DNA of 64,000 bases. Origin: Azohydromonas australica DSM 1124 (GTDB lineage: Bacteria > Pseudomonadota > Gammaproteobacteria > Burkholderiales > Burkholderiaceae_C). Where the stretch lies: contig NZ_AUMO01000031.1 in assembly GCF_000430725.1 (NCBI RefSeq), positions 1 to 64,000 of the forward strand. The letters are read 5' to 3'. Within the stretch, counting starts at the first letter, position 1; each line of letters opens with the position of its first letter. Shown here piece after piece: positions 35,523-44,085 of the stretch. The notes below the pieces were generated by a model that saw only the letters and a program-made list of their open reading frames with translations, was not told the DNA's origin and searched no databases. The position numbers were made by a program, and so were the translations under genes.

Positions 35523-36572
35523 ATGCCCCGACGCCGCTTTCCCCTCGCTTCTTCTTTCCTCGCCCTTGCGGCCTGGGCCGCCTCGTCCGGGCTGGCTGCC
35601 GCCGCGGCGCCGGCTCAGCCGCCAGCCTCCGCGCCGGTGGCGGCGGGCGAACCCGCCGCCGTTGAGGCGCTGCTCGCCCGCTACAACGCCCCGGCTGCCG
35701 ACCCGCCGTCCCTGAAGCCCGGCGACCGCGGCCCGGCCGTGGTGCGGGCCCAGGTGATGCTCGACCGGGCCTGGTTTCCGGTCGGCGAGATCGACGGCTT
35801 CTACGGCACCAACATGCGCCGCGCCGTGGCGGCGTTTCAGCTCGCGCGCGGCCTGAAGCCGGTGGACGGCCTGCTCGGCCCGCTGACCTGGCAGGCGCTG
35901 CGGACGGACGCGGCGCCCGTGCTGGGCCTCGTCACCCTGGCGCCGCAGGACGTGGCCGGCCCCTTCGAGCGCATCCCGCGGGACATGATGGAGCGCACCA
36001 AGCTGGAGCGGCTGGGCTACGAGTCGCCGCAGGAAGCTCTCTCCGAGAAGTACCACATGAGCCCGAAGCTGCTGCGCCAGCTCAACCCGCACGCGCGCTT
36101 CGCCGCCGGCGAGCGCCTCGTGGTCACGGACGTGGGCACCGGCGCGGCCCCGGCGCCGCAGGTGACCTCGCTGCGGCTGGACAAGTCCGACCACGTGCTC
36201 TACGCGCTGCGCGAGGACGGTTCTGTTGCGGCGGCCTTCCCGGTCAGCCTGGGCGGCAACCTCGACCCGCTGGAATCAGGCCGCTTCACGATCGCCAACG
36301 AAGTCACCAACCCCACCTTCTATTACGACCCGGCGCGCATCCGCGAATCGAAGCCGCACCACGTCAAGGCCGAGATCCCGCCCGGGCCCAACAACCCGGT
36401 GGGCGTGGTGTGGATGGGGCTGTCCAAGCCGCACTGGGGCATCCACGGCACGGCGGAGCCGGCGCTGCTGGGCCGCCGCGTCACCAACGGCTGCGTGAAC
36501 CTGACCAACTGGGACGCGCAGCGGCTGTCGGCGCTCGTGAAGACGGGCTTCCCCGTCGACGTGCAGGAGTAG
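35523..36572 (+). CDS. L,D-transpeptidase (YkuD) with peptidoglycan-binding domain
   Basis: This envelope enzyme forms 3-3 peptidoglycan crosslinks or attaches proteins to the wall. The 349-residue protein has a signal peptide (residues 1-28), a PG_binding_1 domain at about 60-115 ([20 protein letters not shown], then [10 protein letters not shown]), a LysM-like stretch ([19 protein letters not shown]), and a C-terminal YkuD domain. The catalytic motif is complete: H308 in WGIHGT and the nucleophile C324 in [12 protein letters not shown]. The ATG at 35523 is the only start that gives a signal peptide. It lies 4 bases before the M23 peptidase gene, so they form an operon for wall remodelling. 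Confidence 0.9.
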   Translation: MPRRRFPLASSFLALAAWAASSGLAAAAAPAQPPASAPVAAGEPAAVEALLARYNAPAADPPSLKPGDRGPAVVRAQVMLDRAWFPVGEIDGFYGTNMRRAVAAFQLARGLKPVDGLLGPLTWQALRTDAAPVLGLVTLAPQDVAGPFERIPRDMMERTKLERLGYESPQEALSEKYHMSPKLLRQLNPHARFAAGERLVVTDVGTGAAPAPQVTSLRLDKSDHVLYALREDGSVAAAFPVSLGGNLDPLESGRFTIANEVTNPTFYYDPARIRESKPHHVKAEIPPGPNNPVGVVWMGLSKPHWGIHGTAEPALLGRRVTNGCVNLTNWDAQRLSALVKTGFPVDVQE

Positions 36573-36576
36573 CGCC

Positions 36577-37233
36577 ATGCCGCCGCGCCGGGGTTTCCAG
36601 GTGGCGCGCGCGCTGCGCTCGGCCGCGCTGGGCCTGGTGCTGGGCGGTGGGCTGGGCTTGGCGGTGGTGCTGCTGCCCGCCGGACCGCGCCCGGCGCCGC
36701 GCCTGGCCGTCGCCGCGGCCGCGCAGGGCACCGAGGCCGCGCAGGAGGCCGAGGCGCAGGCGATGCAGGCGGATCTCGCCGTGCTCGCCGAGCGCCGGCT
36801 GCTGATGCCGGTGCAGGGCGTGGCGCCCGCCGAGCTGCGCGACACCTTCGGCGACGGCCGCGACGCCGGCGCGCGCCCGCACGAGGCGCTGGACGTCATG
36901 GCGCCGCGCGGCACGCCGGTGCTCGCGGTGGACGAGGGCCGGCTGGTGAAGCTGTTCACCAGCGTGCCCGGCGGGCTGACGATCTACCAGTTCGACCCGA
37001 GCGGACGCTACGCCTACTACTACGCGCACCTGGACCGCTACGCGGACGGCCTGCGCGAGGGCATGACGCTCCAGCGCGGCCAGCTCGTCGGCTACGTCGG
37101 CAGCACCGGCAACGCCAATCCCGATGCGCCGCACCTGCACTTCGCCATCTTCAGGCTCGGCCCCGAGCGGCAGTGGTGGAAGGGGACGGCGGTGAATCCG
37201 TATCCGCTGCTGGCGAAGGCGCAGCGGCCCTGA
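36577..37233 (+). CDS. M23-family peptidase (LytM-like)
   Basis: The 218-residue protein has an N-terminal membrane anchor or signal (SAALGLVLGGGLGLAVVLLP, residues 15-34), a short helical linker rich in Ala, Glu and Gln, and a LytM-type domain. The Zn ligands are present: H102 and D106 in PHEALDVM and H186/H188 in PHLHF, so it should be active rather than a degenerate regulator. Its last 83 bases overlap the convergent LysR gene. It forms a pair with the upstream L,D-transpeptidase, consistent with breaking and remaking peptide crosslinks. Confidence 0.9.
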   Translation: MPPRRGFQVARALRSAALGLVLGGGLGLAVVLLPAGPRPAPRLAVAAAAQGTEAAQEAEAQAMQADLAVLAERRLLMPVQGVAPAELRDTFGDGRDAGARPHEALDVMAPRGTPVLAVDEGRLVKLFTSVPGGLTIYQFDPSGRYAYYYAHLDRYADGLREGMTLQRGQLVGYVGSTGNANPDAPHLHFAIFRLGPERQWWKGTAVNPYPLLAKAQRP

Positions 37234-38167
37234 GCGGCTCCAGCGGCATCGGTCCCGCGCTGCCGGCCAGCACCGCCGGCACCAGCGCCTCCACCTCCTG
37301 CCGCAGCCACGCGTGCATCGGCTCCGCCTGGTGCTTCAAGTGCCAGACCAGGTACATCGGCATGGCCGGGCAGTCCAGCGGCGGCGGCGCCAGCGCCAGC
37401 CCGCGCAGCTGGTGCACGCGCAGCAGCGAGGGCAGCGTCGCCAGCAGCGCGCTGCCCTGCACGAAGGCCGACACCGCCGCGAAACTGGACACGCTGGCCA
37501 CGATGCGCCGTGGCGCGCAGGCCTGCTCGGCGAACCAGCGGTCGAAGTCCAGCGCCCGGCGCGGCTCGTACACCACCGTCACGTGCTCGGCCGCCAGATA
37601 CTCCTCCAGGCCGGCCGGCGCCGTGCGCACACGCGGGTCGTAGAACACGGCGTAGCGGTCCTCGAACAGCCGCTTCTGCACCACGTCCGCCGCATCCGGC
37701 GGGCGCGGTGTGATCACCAGCTGGCACTGTCCCTCGCGCAGCATCTCCGCCGTGGGCACGCCGGAGTTGATGACTCGCAGCTTCAGCTTCGGCGCCTGTG
37801 CCCGCAGCCGGTGCAGCAGCGCGGGCAGCAGCAGGTCGCGCTGCAGGTCGTTGGCGGCGATGGTCACCGTCAGGTCCAGCCGCGCCGGGTCGAAGCCGCC
37901 GACGGTGGTGAAGCCTTGCAAGTCCTCCAGCAGCAGCCGGGCCCGGCCCGCCAGCGCCTCCGCGCGCGCGGTGGGCACGATGCCGCGGCCGCTGCGCACG
38001 AACAGCGGGTCGCCCACGATGCCGCGCAGCTTGTCCAGCAGGTGGCTCACGGCCGACTGCGTCACGCCCAGCCGCGCGGCGGCGCGCGTGACGGAGCCCT
38101 CCTCGTAGACGGCCAGCAGCAGCGCCAGCAGGTGACCGTCCAGGTCCAAATGATCGAAACGGCTCAT
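37151..38167 (-). CDS. LysR-family regulator near the second dioxygenase pair
   Basis: The 338-residue protein opens with a NodD-like HTH (LLALLLAVYEEGSVTRAAAR, then LGVTQSAVSHLLDKLR) and GDPLFVRSGRGIVPTARAE, then an effector domain. About 25 Pro/Ser/Thr-rich residues at the C-terminus extend past the usual end, reading antisense into the M23 gene. It is divergent from a ligAB-like pair with a 122-base gap, so it is the likely regulator of that pair. The effector is not known. Confidence 0.85.
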   Translation of the reverse strand: MSRFDHLDLDGHLLALLLAVYEEGSVTRAAARLGVTQSAVSHLLDKLRGIVGDPLFVRSGRGIVPTARAEALAGRARLLLEDLQGFTTVGGFDPARLDLTVTIAANDLQRDLLLPALLHRLRAQAPKLKLRVINSGVPTAEMLREGQCQLVITPRPPDAADVVQKRLFEDRYAVFYDPRVRTAPAGLEEYLAAEHVTVVYEPRRALDFDRWFAEQACAPRRIVASVSSFAAVSAFVQGSALLATLPSLLRVHQLRGLALAPPPLDCPAMPMYLVWHLKHQAEPMHAWLRQEVEALVPAVLAGSAGPMPLEPLRAAAPSPAADTDSPPSPSTTAARGRA

Positions 38168-38289
38168 GAGTTCAATGAGTCAGCCAGCCTTTTTCCGAAT
38201 GATGGCTGAGACCACACTGCCGTCCAGGGCAAGCGCGAGGACAGCGCTTGATCTGCAGCAAGTCCGTCGGCTTTTCGGAGACAAGGCCC

Positions 38290-38637
38290 ATGAGAGAACC
38301 GAAGAAACCCATTCCCGGCACCGTCATCTTCGACGGCGAGCAGGCGATGAAGGGCTACGCCCTCAACACGATGTGCTACTCGTTCAACGACGAGGCCAAC
38401 CGCCAGGCCTTCGTCGCCGACGAGGACGCCTACTGCGCGAGATACGGTCTGACGCCTGTGCAGCGCGAGGCCATCCGCAGCCGCAACGTGCTGCAGCTCA
38501 TTGCCGCGGGCGGCAACGCCTACTACCTGGCCAAGTTCGCCGGCATCCTGGGCCTGGACATGCAGGACATCGGCGCGCAGCAGACCGGCATGACCCGCGC
38601 GCAGTTCCAGCAGAAGCTGCTGGACGCCGCCCGCTGA
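38290..38637 (+). CDS. Extradiol dioxygenase alpha subunit, second copy (LigA-like)
   Basis: The 115-residue protein matches the LigA fold: KPIPGTVIFDGEQAMKGYAL, NTMCYSFNDEANRQAF and IAAGGNAYYLAKFAGILGLD. It lacks the long C-terminal tail of the first copy at 20617-21060. It probably forms the small subunit with the next gene. The ring substrate could be protocatechuate, gallate or a methoxylated analogue; the sequence alone does not decide. A GGAGA ribosome site lies before the ATG. Confidence 0.88.
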   Translation: MREPKKPIPGTVIFDGEQAMKGYALNTMCYSFNDEANRQAFVADEDAYCARYGLTPVQREAIRSRNVLQLIAAGGNAYYLAKFAGILGLDMQDIGAQQTGMTRAQFQQKLLDAAR

Positions 38638-38663
38638 ACCGCCACCGATTCCGGAGACCTCAC

Positions 38664-39503
38664 ATGGCAAAGATCATCGGTGGCATCACCACCTCGCACG
38701 TCCCGGCCATCGGCCGCGCCATCGCCAAGGGCCTGCAGCAGGACCCGTACTGGAAGCCCTTCTTCGACGGCTTCAGGCCCATCCACCAGTGGCTGGCCGA
38801 GGCCCGGCCCGACGTCGTGGTGCTGATCTACAACGACCACGGCCTGAACTTCTTCCTGGACAAGATGCCGACCTTCTCGGTCGGCGCCGCGTCCGAGTAC
38901 CGCAACGCTGACGAGGGCTGGGGCATCCCGACGCTGCCCGCCTTCCAGGGTGACGCGGCGCTGTCGTGGCAGCTGATCGAGTCGCTGGTGGAGCAGGAGT
39001 TCGACCTCACCACCTGCCAGGAGATGAAGGTGGACCACGCTTTCACGCTGCCCATGGCGCTGCTGTGGCCCGACCAGAAGTGGCCGGTGCGCGTGATCCC
39101 GGTGTGCATCAACACCGTGCAGGACCCGCTGCCCAGCGCCAAGCGCTGCTGGAAGCTGGGCGAGGCCATCGGTCGTGCCGTGGCGCAGTGGGACATTGAC
39201 GACCGCGTGCTGGTCCTGGGCACCGGCGGCTTGTCGCACCAGCTCGACGGCGAGCGCGCGGGCTTCATCAACAAGGAATGCGACCTGCGCTTCATGGACA
39301 GCATGGTCGACGACCCGCAGTGGGCCACGCAGTTCACGACGCGCGAGCTGGTCGAGCACACCGGCACGCAAGGCGTGGAGCTGCTGATGTGGCTGGCCAC
39401 GCGCGCCGCGCTGGGCGAGAAGGTGCAGGCGCTGCACCGCAACTACCACATCCCCATCTCCAACACCGCCTCGGGCCTGATGCTGCTGGAGCCGGTGGCC
39501 TGA
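38664..39503 (+). CDS. Extradiol dioxygenase beta subunit, second copy (LigB-like)
   Basis: The 279-residue class III dioxygenase carries [15 protein letters not shown] (first iron His), PDVVVLIYNDHGLNFFLD (second iron His), NADEGWGIPTLPAF, EMKVDHAFTLPMALLWP and LVLGTGGLSHQLDGERAG. The active-site motifs are complete. It diverges clearly from the first LigB: VPVCINTVQDPLPSAKRCW here against [19 protein letters not shown] there. That suggests a separate substrate or an older duplication. It lies 26 bases after its alpha subunit. No ligC, ligI, ligJ or ligK follows, so its product must be handled by the main operon or elsewhere. Confidence 0.9.
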   Translation: MAKIIGGITTSHVPAIGRAIAKGLQQDPYWKPFFDGFRPIHQWLAEARPDVVVLIYNDHGLNFFLDKMPTFSVGAASEYRNADEGWGIPTLPAFQGDAALSWQLIESLVEQEFDLTTCQEMKVDHAFTLPMALLWPDQKWPVRVIPVCINTVQDPLPSAKRCWKLGEAIGRAVAQWDIDDRVLVLGTGGLSHQLDGERAGFINKECDLRFMDSMVDDPQWATQFTTRELVEHTGTQGVELLMWLATRAALGEKVQALHRNYHIPISNTASGLMLLEPVA

Positions 39504-39557
39504 CAGTGCCACCGGGCGGACGGCGCGGGGTGAAGCCCCGTGGCGCCGTCTGCCCTG

Positions 39558-39600
39558 AAAAACAAATCGCGCCCGCAGAGCCTGGCTCCGCGGGCGCGAT
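39558..39600 (-). terminator. Terminator of the PEP-CTERM gene
   Basis: Reading the minus strand, ATCGCGCCCGC and GCGGGCGCGAT (39566-39576 and 39590-39600) form a perfect 11-bp stem, followed by TTTGTTTTT. It serves the PEP-CTERM gene that ends at 39626 and may also stop the dioxygenase transcript. Confidence 0.85.
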
Positions 39601-39625
39601 GCATCTGTACGGACGATTGGGCGGC

Positions 39626-40366
39626 TCAGGCCGCGGCGGGCTTGCGGGAGCGCCCGCGGCGCAGGGCCATGTAGCCCAGCCCCAGGCCCAGCACCGCCAG
39701 CGACGGCGGCTCTGGCACGGGTATCGGCTCGCCGCCAGCGCCGCCAGCAGCGCCGCCCAGCTCCCCGGCGTCCAGCAGGGCCTCGTCGTAGTTGTAGGTG
39801 ATGGCCGCGGCGCAGGCACCCGTGGTGCTCTGCTTGAACCAGCCGTTGCCGCCCATCTCCACGAAGGTGCTGGTTTCCGTGATGCAGTTCAGGCCGAACT
39901 CGCCGCCGCCAGCCACCGAGAAGGCCGACAGCAGGCTGCTGGCGTCGATCAGACCCATGCTGCCCTCGGTGATCGGACCGAAGCTCACCGACGAGTACGG
40001 GCCGACGCGCAGGTTGCCCGAGTCGATGCCCCAGGACACCCAGGGCTCCTCGGCCTGGGCTTCCACGAGGAGGTCATTCAGCGGCTGCAACGAGCTGTTG
40101 AAGTACATGGTGTAGCTCGTCTTGACCCGCGTGTTGCGCATCGTGCCCTTGCCGGCGTTGCCGATGCTCATTTCCGAGGTGAACTCTCCATAGACCTCCA
40201 GCAGCACGCTCGTGAGCGTGCCCAGGGTGCTGTCAAACAGCCCCAGCCGGCCGTCGAAGTTGAAGTCCGTGTCGGCCTGATCGGAGGTGAAGTCGTAGCT
40301 GATCGTCGCAGCCTGTGTGCCCGCGCTCAGCGCCGCTCCCAACATCAATAACCCCAACTTCTTCAT
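39626..40366 (-). CDS. PEP-CTERM anchored extracellular protein
   Basis: The 246-residue protein has a signal peptide (MKKLGLLMLGAALSAGTQA), a beta-rich body without catalytic motifs, and a C-terminal sorting signal. That signal is a Gly/Ala linker, VPEPPSLAVLGLGLG as the PEP motif and membrane helix, then the basic tail RRGRSRK. Such proteins are exported, cleaved by an exosortase (EpsH) and placed at the cell surface, usually together with exopolysaccharide. Its body resembles the choice-of-anchor type domains. No exosortase gene is in the window. Confidence 0.88.
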   Translation of the reverse strand: MKKLGLLMLGAALSAGTQAATISYDFTSDQADTDFNFDGRLGLFDSTLGTLTSVLLEVYGEFTSEMSIGNAGKGTMRNTRVKTSYTMYFNSSLQPLNDLLVEAQAEEPWVSWGIDSGNLRVGPYSSVSFGPITEGSMGLIDASSLLSAFSVAGGGEFGLNCITETSTFVEMGGNGWFKQSTTGACAAAITYNYDEALLDAGELGGAAGGAGGEPIPVPEPPSLAVLGLGLGYMALRRGRSRKPAAA

Positions 40367-40493
40367 GCCAGCCTAACTTCAACTGCTACGTTCCTCCTGA
40401 GTTGTCAACCCGGGAATGTGGTAAGACTGTAGCAAGTGTCAGGACATGGTTACAGCGACATTACCTGCTATTACAAAGATCGCGGGGCTTGTT

Positions 40494-41945
40494 TCAAGTC
40501 AAGCCAGGTTGATTCCCGGGGGGTACGGGTAAGCGCCGCAGCAGTGCCATCAGTCCGGTGGTCTCTGGCGTGGGCAGCGATATTTGTAACGTTCTTCCAA
40601 AGCTGGCCGCGGCGGCCTCGGCCGCCAGGGCGCCGGAGCGCGCGGCGCTTTCCATCGAGCTCGGCAGCGCGGTGCGGGTCCAGTCCCCTGCCAGCCACAG
40701 CCCGGCAAAGGGCGTGGCGGCCGGAAGCCGGGCGCGCTCGGTGCCCGGCGCGGGGCAGGGCACGGCCATGGGGATGCGGTGCACCCGCGCATGCAGCACG
40801 CGGGCCTGCGCCGCCAGGGGGGCGAAGTCCGCCACCTCCTGCAGCGTGCGCTGCACGATTTCCTCGTCGCTCCAGTCCCAGGCCAGGCGCACGTGGATGG
40901 AATTGCACGCCAGCAGCGTGCCGTGCGTCTGGCGGCGGAAGTTGGAGAGCACGTAGAAGTCGGTGTGCAGGTCGCGCGTGGCCCAGGCGCGGGCCCAGAA
41001 GCGCTCGCGCGTGATCGGCCGGTCCAGCCACAGGTACACGCTGACGTAGGGTGCGGGGTCGAAGCGGTGCGCCGCATGCGACAGCGCGGGCCAGGGCACG
41101 TTCAGCAGATCCTGGCGGTAGGCTTGCGGCGGCAACGCCAGCACGGCCGCTGGCGCGCGCAGCAGGCTGCCGTCTTCCAGCTCGAGGGCGCGGAAACGCC
41201 CCGACTCCACGTGCACGCGCGCCACCGGCGTTCGCAGCAGCACGCGCCCGCCCGCGGCTTCGATGCGCGCGCGGCAGCCCGGCACGTACAGCGAGGCCAG
41301 CGGCACGCGCGGGAAGCCGAAGCAGTAGCCGCTGCGTCCCTGGATCACCCGGTACACCCGCATCAGCGCTGCGGCCGAGCACTGCTGCAGCGGCACGTTG
41401 AGCAGCGCCATGGCGGCGGAGGTCCAGAACCACTCGATGCTGCGTTCGCTGGCGCCGAGCTGGCGCAGGTGCCGCATGGCGTCGATGCCGTCCAGTGCCA
41501 GCGTGGCGTCCTCGTCCAGCCGCGCCGCGTGCCAGACCACGGGCAGGTTGGAGAGCATGTCGCGCAGGCTGATGCAGCGCAGCGCCCGGGGCAGCGCCGG
41601 CAGCCCGTGCAGCGGCGGCGGCAGCCTGGAGGTGGGGATGGCGATGCGCCGCCCGGCGTCGAGCAGCGTGATCAGCGGCTGGCGCTGCCAGTACACGTCA
41701 CCCTCGGTGCCCAGGCGGCGCAGCAGCGCGCGGAAGTTGCGGTGCTCGCTGGTCAGCACGTGCGGGCCGATGTCCACCACGTCGCCGGTCACGAGGTCGG
41801 GCCAGCTCGCCGCGCGCCCGCCGGGCAGGGCGTCGCGCTCCAGCACCCAGACCTTCAGCCCGGCCTCGGCCAGCGCCGCGCCGCAGGACAGGCCCGCCAC
41901 GCCGGCGCCGGCGATCAGCACGTCGGCGTCGTGGGCGGTGTCCAA
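40494..41945 (-). CDS. FAD-dependent oxidoreductase, hydroxysqualene dehydroxylase-like (HpnE)
   Basis: The protein has about 483 residues. It opens with an FAD-binding fold (DVLIAGAGVAGLSCGAALAE, then LERDALPGGRAASW), has an amine-oxidase/phytoene-desaturase body (VDIGPHVLTSEHRNFRALLR, ALPRALRCISLRDMLSNLPV), and ends with the FAD motif FAGLWLAGDWTRTALPSSME. HpnE reduces hydroxysqualene to squalene for hopanoids; carotenoid desaturases are the nearest alternative. The start is uncertain: there is no ATG before the FAD motif, and a TTG at 41945 is proposed. The frame runs on upstream to 42755, but that part is antisense to another gene. No other hpn gene is nearby. Confidence 0.75.
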   Translation of the reverse strand: MDTAHDADVLIAGAGVAGLSCGAALAEAGLKVWVLERDALPGGRAASWPDLVTGDVVDIGPHVLTSEHRNFRALLRRLGTEGDVYWQRQPLITLLDAGRRIAIPTSRLPPPLHGLPALPRALRCISLRDMLSNLPVVWHAARLDEDATLALDGIDAMRHLRQLGASERSIEWFWTSAAMALLNVPLQQCSAAALMRVYRVIQGRSGYCFGFPRVPLASLYVPGCRARIEAAGGRVLLRTPVARVHVESGRFRALELEDGSLLRAPAAVLALPPQAYRQDLLNVPWPALSHAAHRFDPAPYVSVYLWLDRPITRERFWARAWATRDLHTDFYVLSNFRRQTHGTLLACNSIHVRLAWDWSDEEIVQRTLQEVADFAPLAAQARVLHARVHRIPMAVPCPAPGTERARLPAATPFAGLWLAGDWTRTALPSSMESAARSGALAAEAAAASFGRTLQISLPTPETTGLMALLRRLPVPPGNQPGLT

Positions 41946-42149
41946 GTGCAGGCTTCCAGCGGGAATTTCTTGTTCGGCCGGGACGTGCCGGTGGCGGTGG
42001 CCGGTACCGGCCTGCGCGGGAACGATGGAAGTCTTGGCATTGGGCAGGAGGAATAGGGAGCGCCGGCCTCCCGGTGAAGGCCGCCGCGCTGCGTTGCGGT
42101 GGCAACCGGTGTTCCCAGGCCCGGCACGGCGGCTGCTCACGCCGCCACC

Positions 42150-42914
42150 ATGGCTTTCCTCGACAGCGTGGCCCGCCATCCCAGCGCGGCGCTGGGCGGG
42201 CAGCCCGTGCCGTTGCGCCTGGCGTCGCTGGCCGCCATGGCGGCCGTGTTCAGCGCCGATGCCGACGTCGCCCGCGCGCTGCTGCCCGCGGCCTCGGCGG
42301 CGCTGCTGCAGCCGCTCGTCTGGCGCCCCGGGCGGTGCCTGCTGGGCGTGGTGGCGGTGCGCTATGCCGAAGGCGACCTGGGCGCCTACGACGAGCTGGC
42401 GCTGGTGCTGCCGGTGGGCCGCGGCCCGCTGCCCCGGCTGCGGGCGCTGCGCGCGCTGCTTTGCGCGCGCTTCGAGGCCTTCATCTGGCAGATGCCCGTG
42501 ACCACCGAGCGCGCGCGAGAGGGCGGGGTGCGGCTGGCGGGTTTTCCGAAATGGGTGGCCGAGCTGCGCTGCGGCGAGCACGCCGGCTGGCTGCGCTGCG
42601 CGCTGCACGAGGGCGATGCCGAGCCGGCGCTGGCCCTGTCCTGCCGCGCCGCCGCGGGCCACGGGCCGCCGCGCGAGCTGTCGCTCATGGCGCACACGCT
42701 GCTGGACGGGGTGCCGGTGGTCAGCGAGCTGCGCCTGCGCCAGGAGCGCTGGCACGAGTTGCCGGGCCCCGGCGGCGCGCTGCTGAGCGTGGGGCAGGGC
42801 GCGCTGGCCGACGCGCTACGGGCGCTGCGCCTGGGGCCGCGTCCGCTGTGGACCCAGGTGGTGCCGCGGGCGCAGGCACTGCTGTTTGCGCCGCGGCCCG
42901 TGCACGCGAGCTGA
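42150..42914 (+). CDS. Acetoacetate-decarboxylase-fold protein
   Basis: The 254-residue protein resembles the acetoacetate decarboxylase (ADC) superfamily: VVAVRYAEGDLGAYDELALV and IWQMPVTTERAREGGVRLAG then FPKWVAEL. In true ADC the catalytic Schiff-base lysine lies in a similar strand, and the K in GFPK is a candidate here. The frame opens earlier, but the ATG at 42150 begins MAFLDSVARHPS, a sensible start. It is divergent from the HpnE-like gene. Members of this superfamily have varied reactions (decarboxylase, aldolase-dehydratase), so no substrate is claimed. Confidence 0.7.
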   Translation: MAFLDSVARHPSAALGGQPVPLRLASLAAMAAVFSADADVARALLPAASAALLQPLVWRPGRCLLGVVAVRYAEGDLGAYDELALVLPVGRGPLPRLRALRALLCARFEAFIWQMPVTTERAREGGVRLAGFPKWVAELRCGEHAGWLRCALHEGDAEPALALSCRAAAGHGPPRELSLMAHTLLDGVPVVSELRLRQERWHELPGPGGALLSVGQGALADALRALRLGPRPLWTQVVPRAQALLFAPRPVHAS

Positions 42915-43128
42915 GATCTGACCACGCGCCCAACCTGTTCACCTCGCAAAAGGCAGCAGAGGAGGTTGCACGCACGCAGCACTGCGACGGCGCCTCGGAT
43001 GATCGGAAATCCTGGGTCATGGCGGCCGAGCCTTCCGGCGTGCTCCATTCGGCGCAGGCGTTCACCCGCTATGCCGGCAGCGCGCCCTTCGCGGCGTTGA
43101 CGGCCGGCGCCGCGCTGCCGCGTCGGCG

Positions 43129-43977
43129 CTAGCGCGGTCCGCCGTCGTCCATGGTCTGCTGCGCCGGGCGCGGCAGCTCCAGCAGCCTGAAGGGCGGCTG
43201 CTGCGGGTAGGCGTGGCGCAGCAGCGGCATCGCGACGTTGAACACCGGCGTGCCGTTGACGGTGCGCCCTTCGGGCGTGCCGCGGTGGGCATGGCCGTGG
43301 AACACGGCGCTCACGGGGTAGCGGATCAGCGGCTCCTCCAGCCGCGTCGTGCCCAGGAACGGGAAGATCTCCAGCGGCTCGCCCTGCACCGTGGCGGCGA
43401 TGGGCGCGTAGTGCAGCAGCGCAATCTTCTCGGGCGTGCGCAGCTTGGCCAGCGCCGACTCCAGCTTCAGCGCCTCGTGCAGCGCCTCGTTGACGAAGGC
43501 CTTGATGGCCTGCTCGCCCCAGGGGCCCAGCGCGCCACGGCCGAAGCCGCCCGCGAAGCCCTTGGCGCCGGCGATGCCCACGCCCAGCACCTCCACGGCC
43601 TCGCCGTCGAGCATGCGCACGCCCGCGTCCTTGAGGATGTGAGCCACCACCTCGGGCTGGCCGCTCTCGAAGTCGTGGTTGCCCAGCACCGCCACCACCG
43701 GCTTGGCCATCGCCACCTGCGCCAGCTCGGCGGCCAGCACCTTGGCCTCCTCGGTGGTGCCGTAGTCGGTGAGGTCACCGCACAGCAGCAGCGCGTCCGC
43801 GGCCTCGGCGGCCTGGTGGAAGAACGAGCGGAAGCGCCCGGCCGAGTCCTTGGTGCAATGCAGGTCGCCCACGGCGGCAAAGCGCAGCACGCCCGCCGCG
43901 GCCGGCTGGGGATGCTGCTGCTCCTGGGGCTGCAAGGGCGAGGTGGTGGCTTGTAGCTGCTCGGTGGGCATGGTCAT
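43129..43977 (-). CDS. Calcineurin-like metallophosphoesterase
   Basis: The 282-residue protein has the two-metal phosphoesterase motifs in order: RFAAVGDLHC (D-x-H), ALLLCGDLTDYG (GDxx), VVAVLGNHDFESG (GNHD), and AVFHGHAHRG (GHxH). The ATG at 43977 follows GGAGG at a good distance; another ATG two codons on is also possible. The first 30 residues are Gln-rich and probably disordered. It is divergent from a nucleotidyltransferase gene, which suggests a linked nucleotide or phosphodiester function. Confidence 0.88.
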   Translation of the reverse strand: MTMPTEQLQATTSPLQPQEQQHPQPAAAGVLRFAAVGDLHCTKDSAGRFRSFFHQAAEAADALLLCGDLTDYGTTEEAKVLAAELAQVAMAKPVVAVLGNHDFESGQPEVVAHILKDAGVRMLDGEAVEVLGVGIAGAKGFAGGFGRGALGPWGEQAIKAFVNEALHEALKLESALAKLRTPEKIALLHYAPIAATVQGEPLEIFPFLGTTRLEEPLIRYPVSAVFHGHAHRGTPEGRTVNGTPVFNVAMPLLRHAYPQQPPFRLLELPRPAQQTMDDGGPR

Positions 43978-44085
43978 CCCGGTCCTCCTTCGACCAATCG
44001 ATGAAATGAGTGACGCGGGGCCGCGCCTCGGACGGCGCCCCCGGTGCCGCCCTGGAGCAAGGCATGGGCCTTGCCCGGGAGCGGC

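Noticed and set aside
40494..42755. 753-residue form of the HpnE-like protein
   Set aside because: The first about 270 residues are antisense to the acetoacetate-decarboxylase-like gene and carry no domain.
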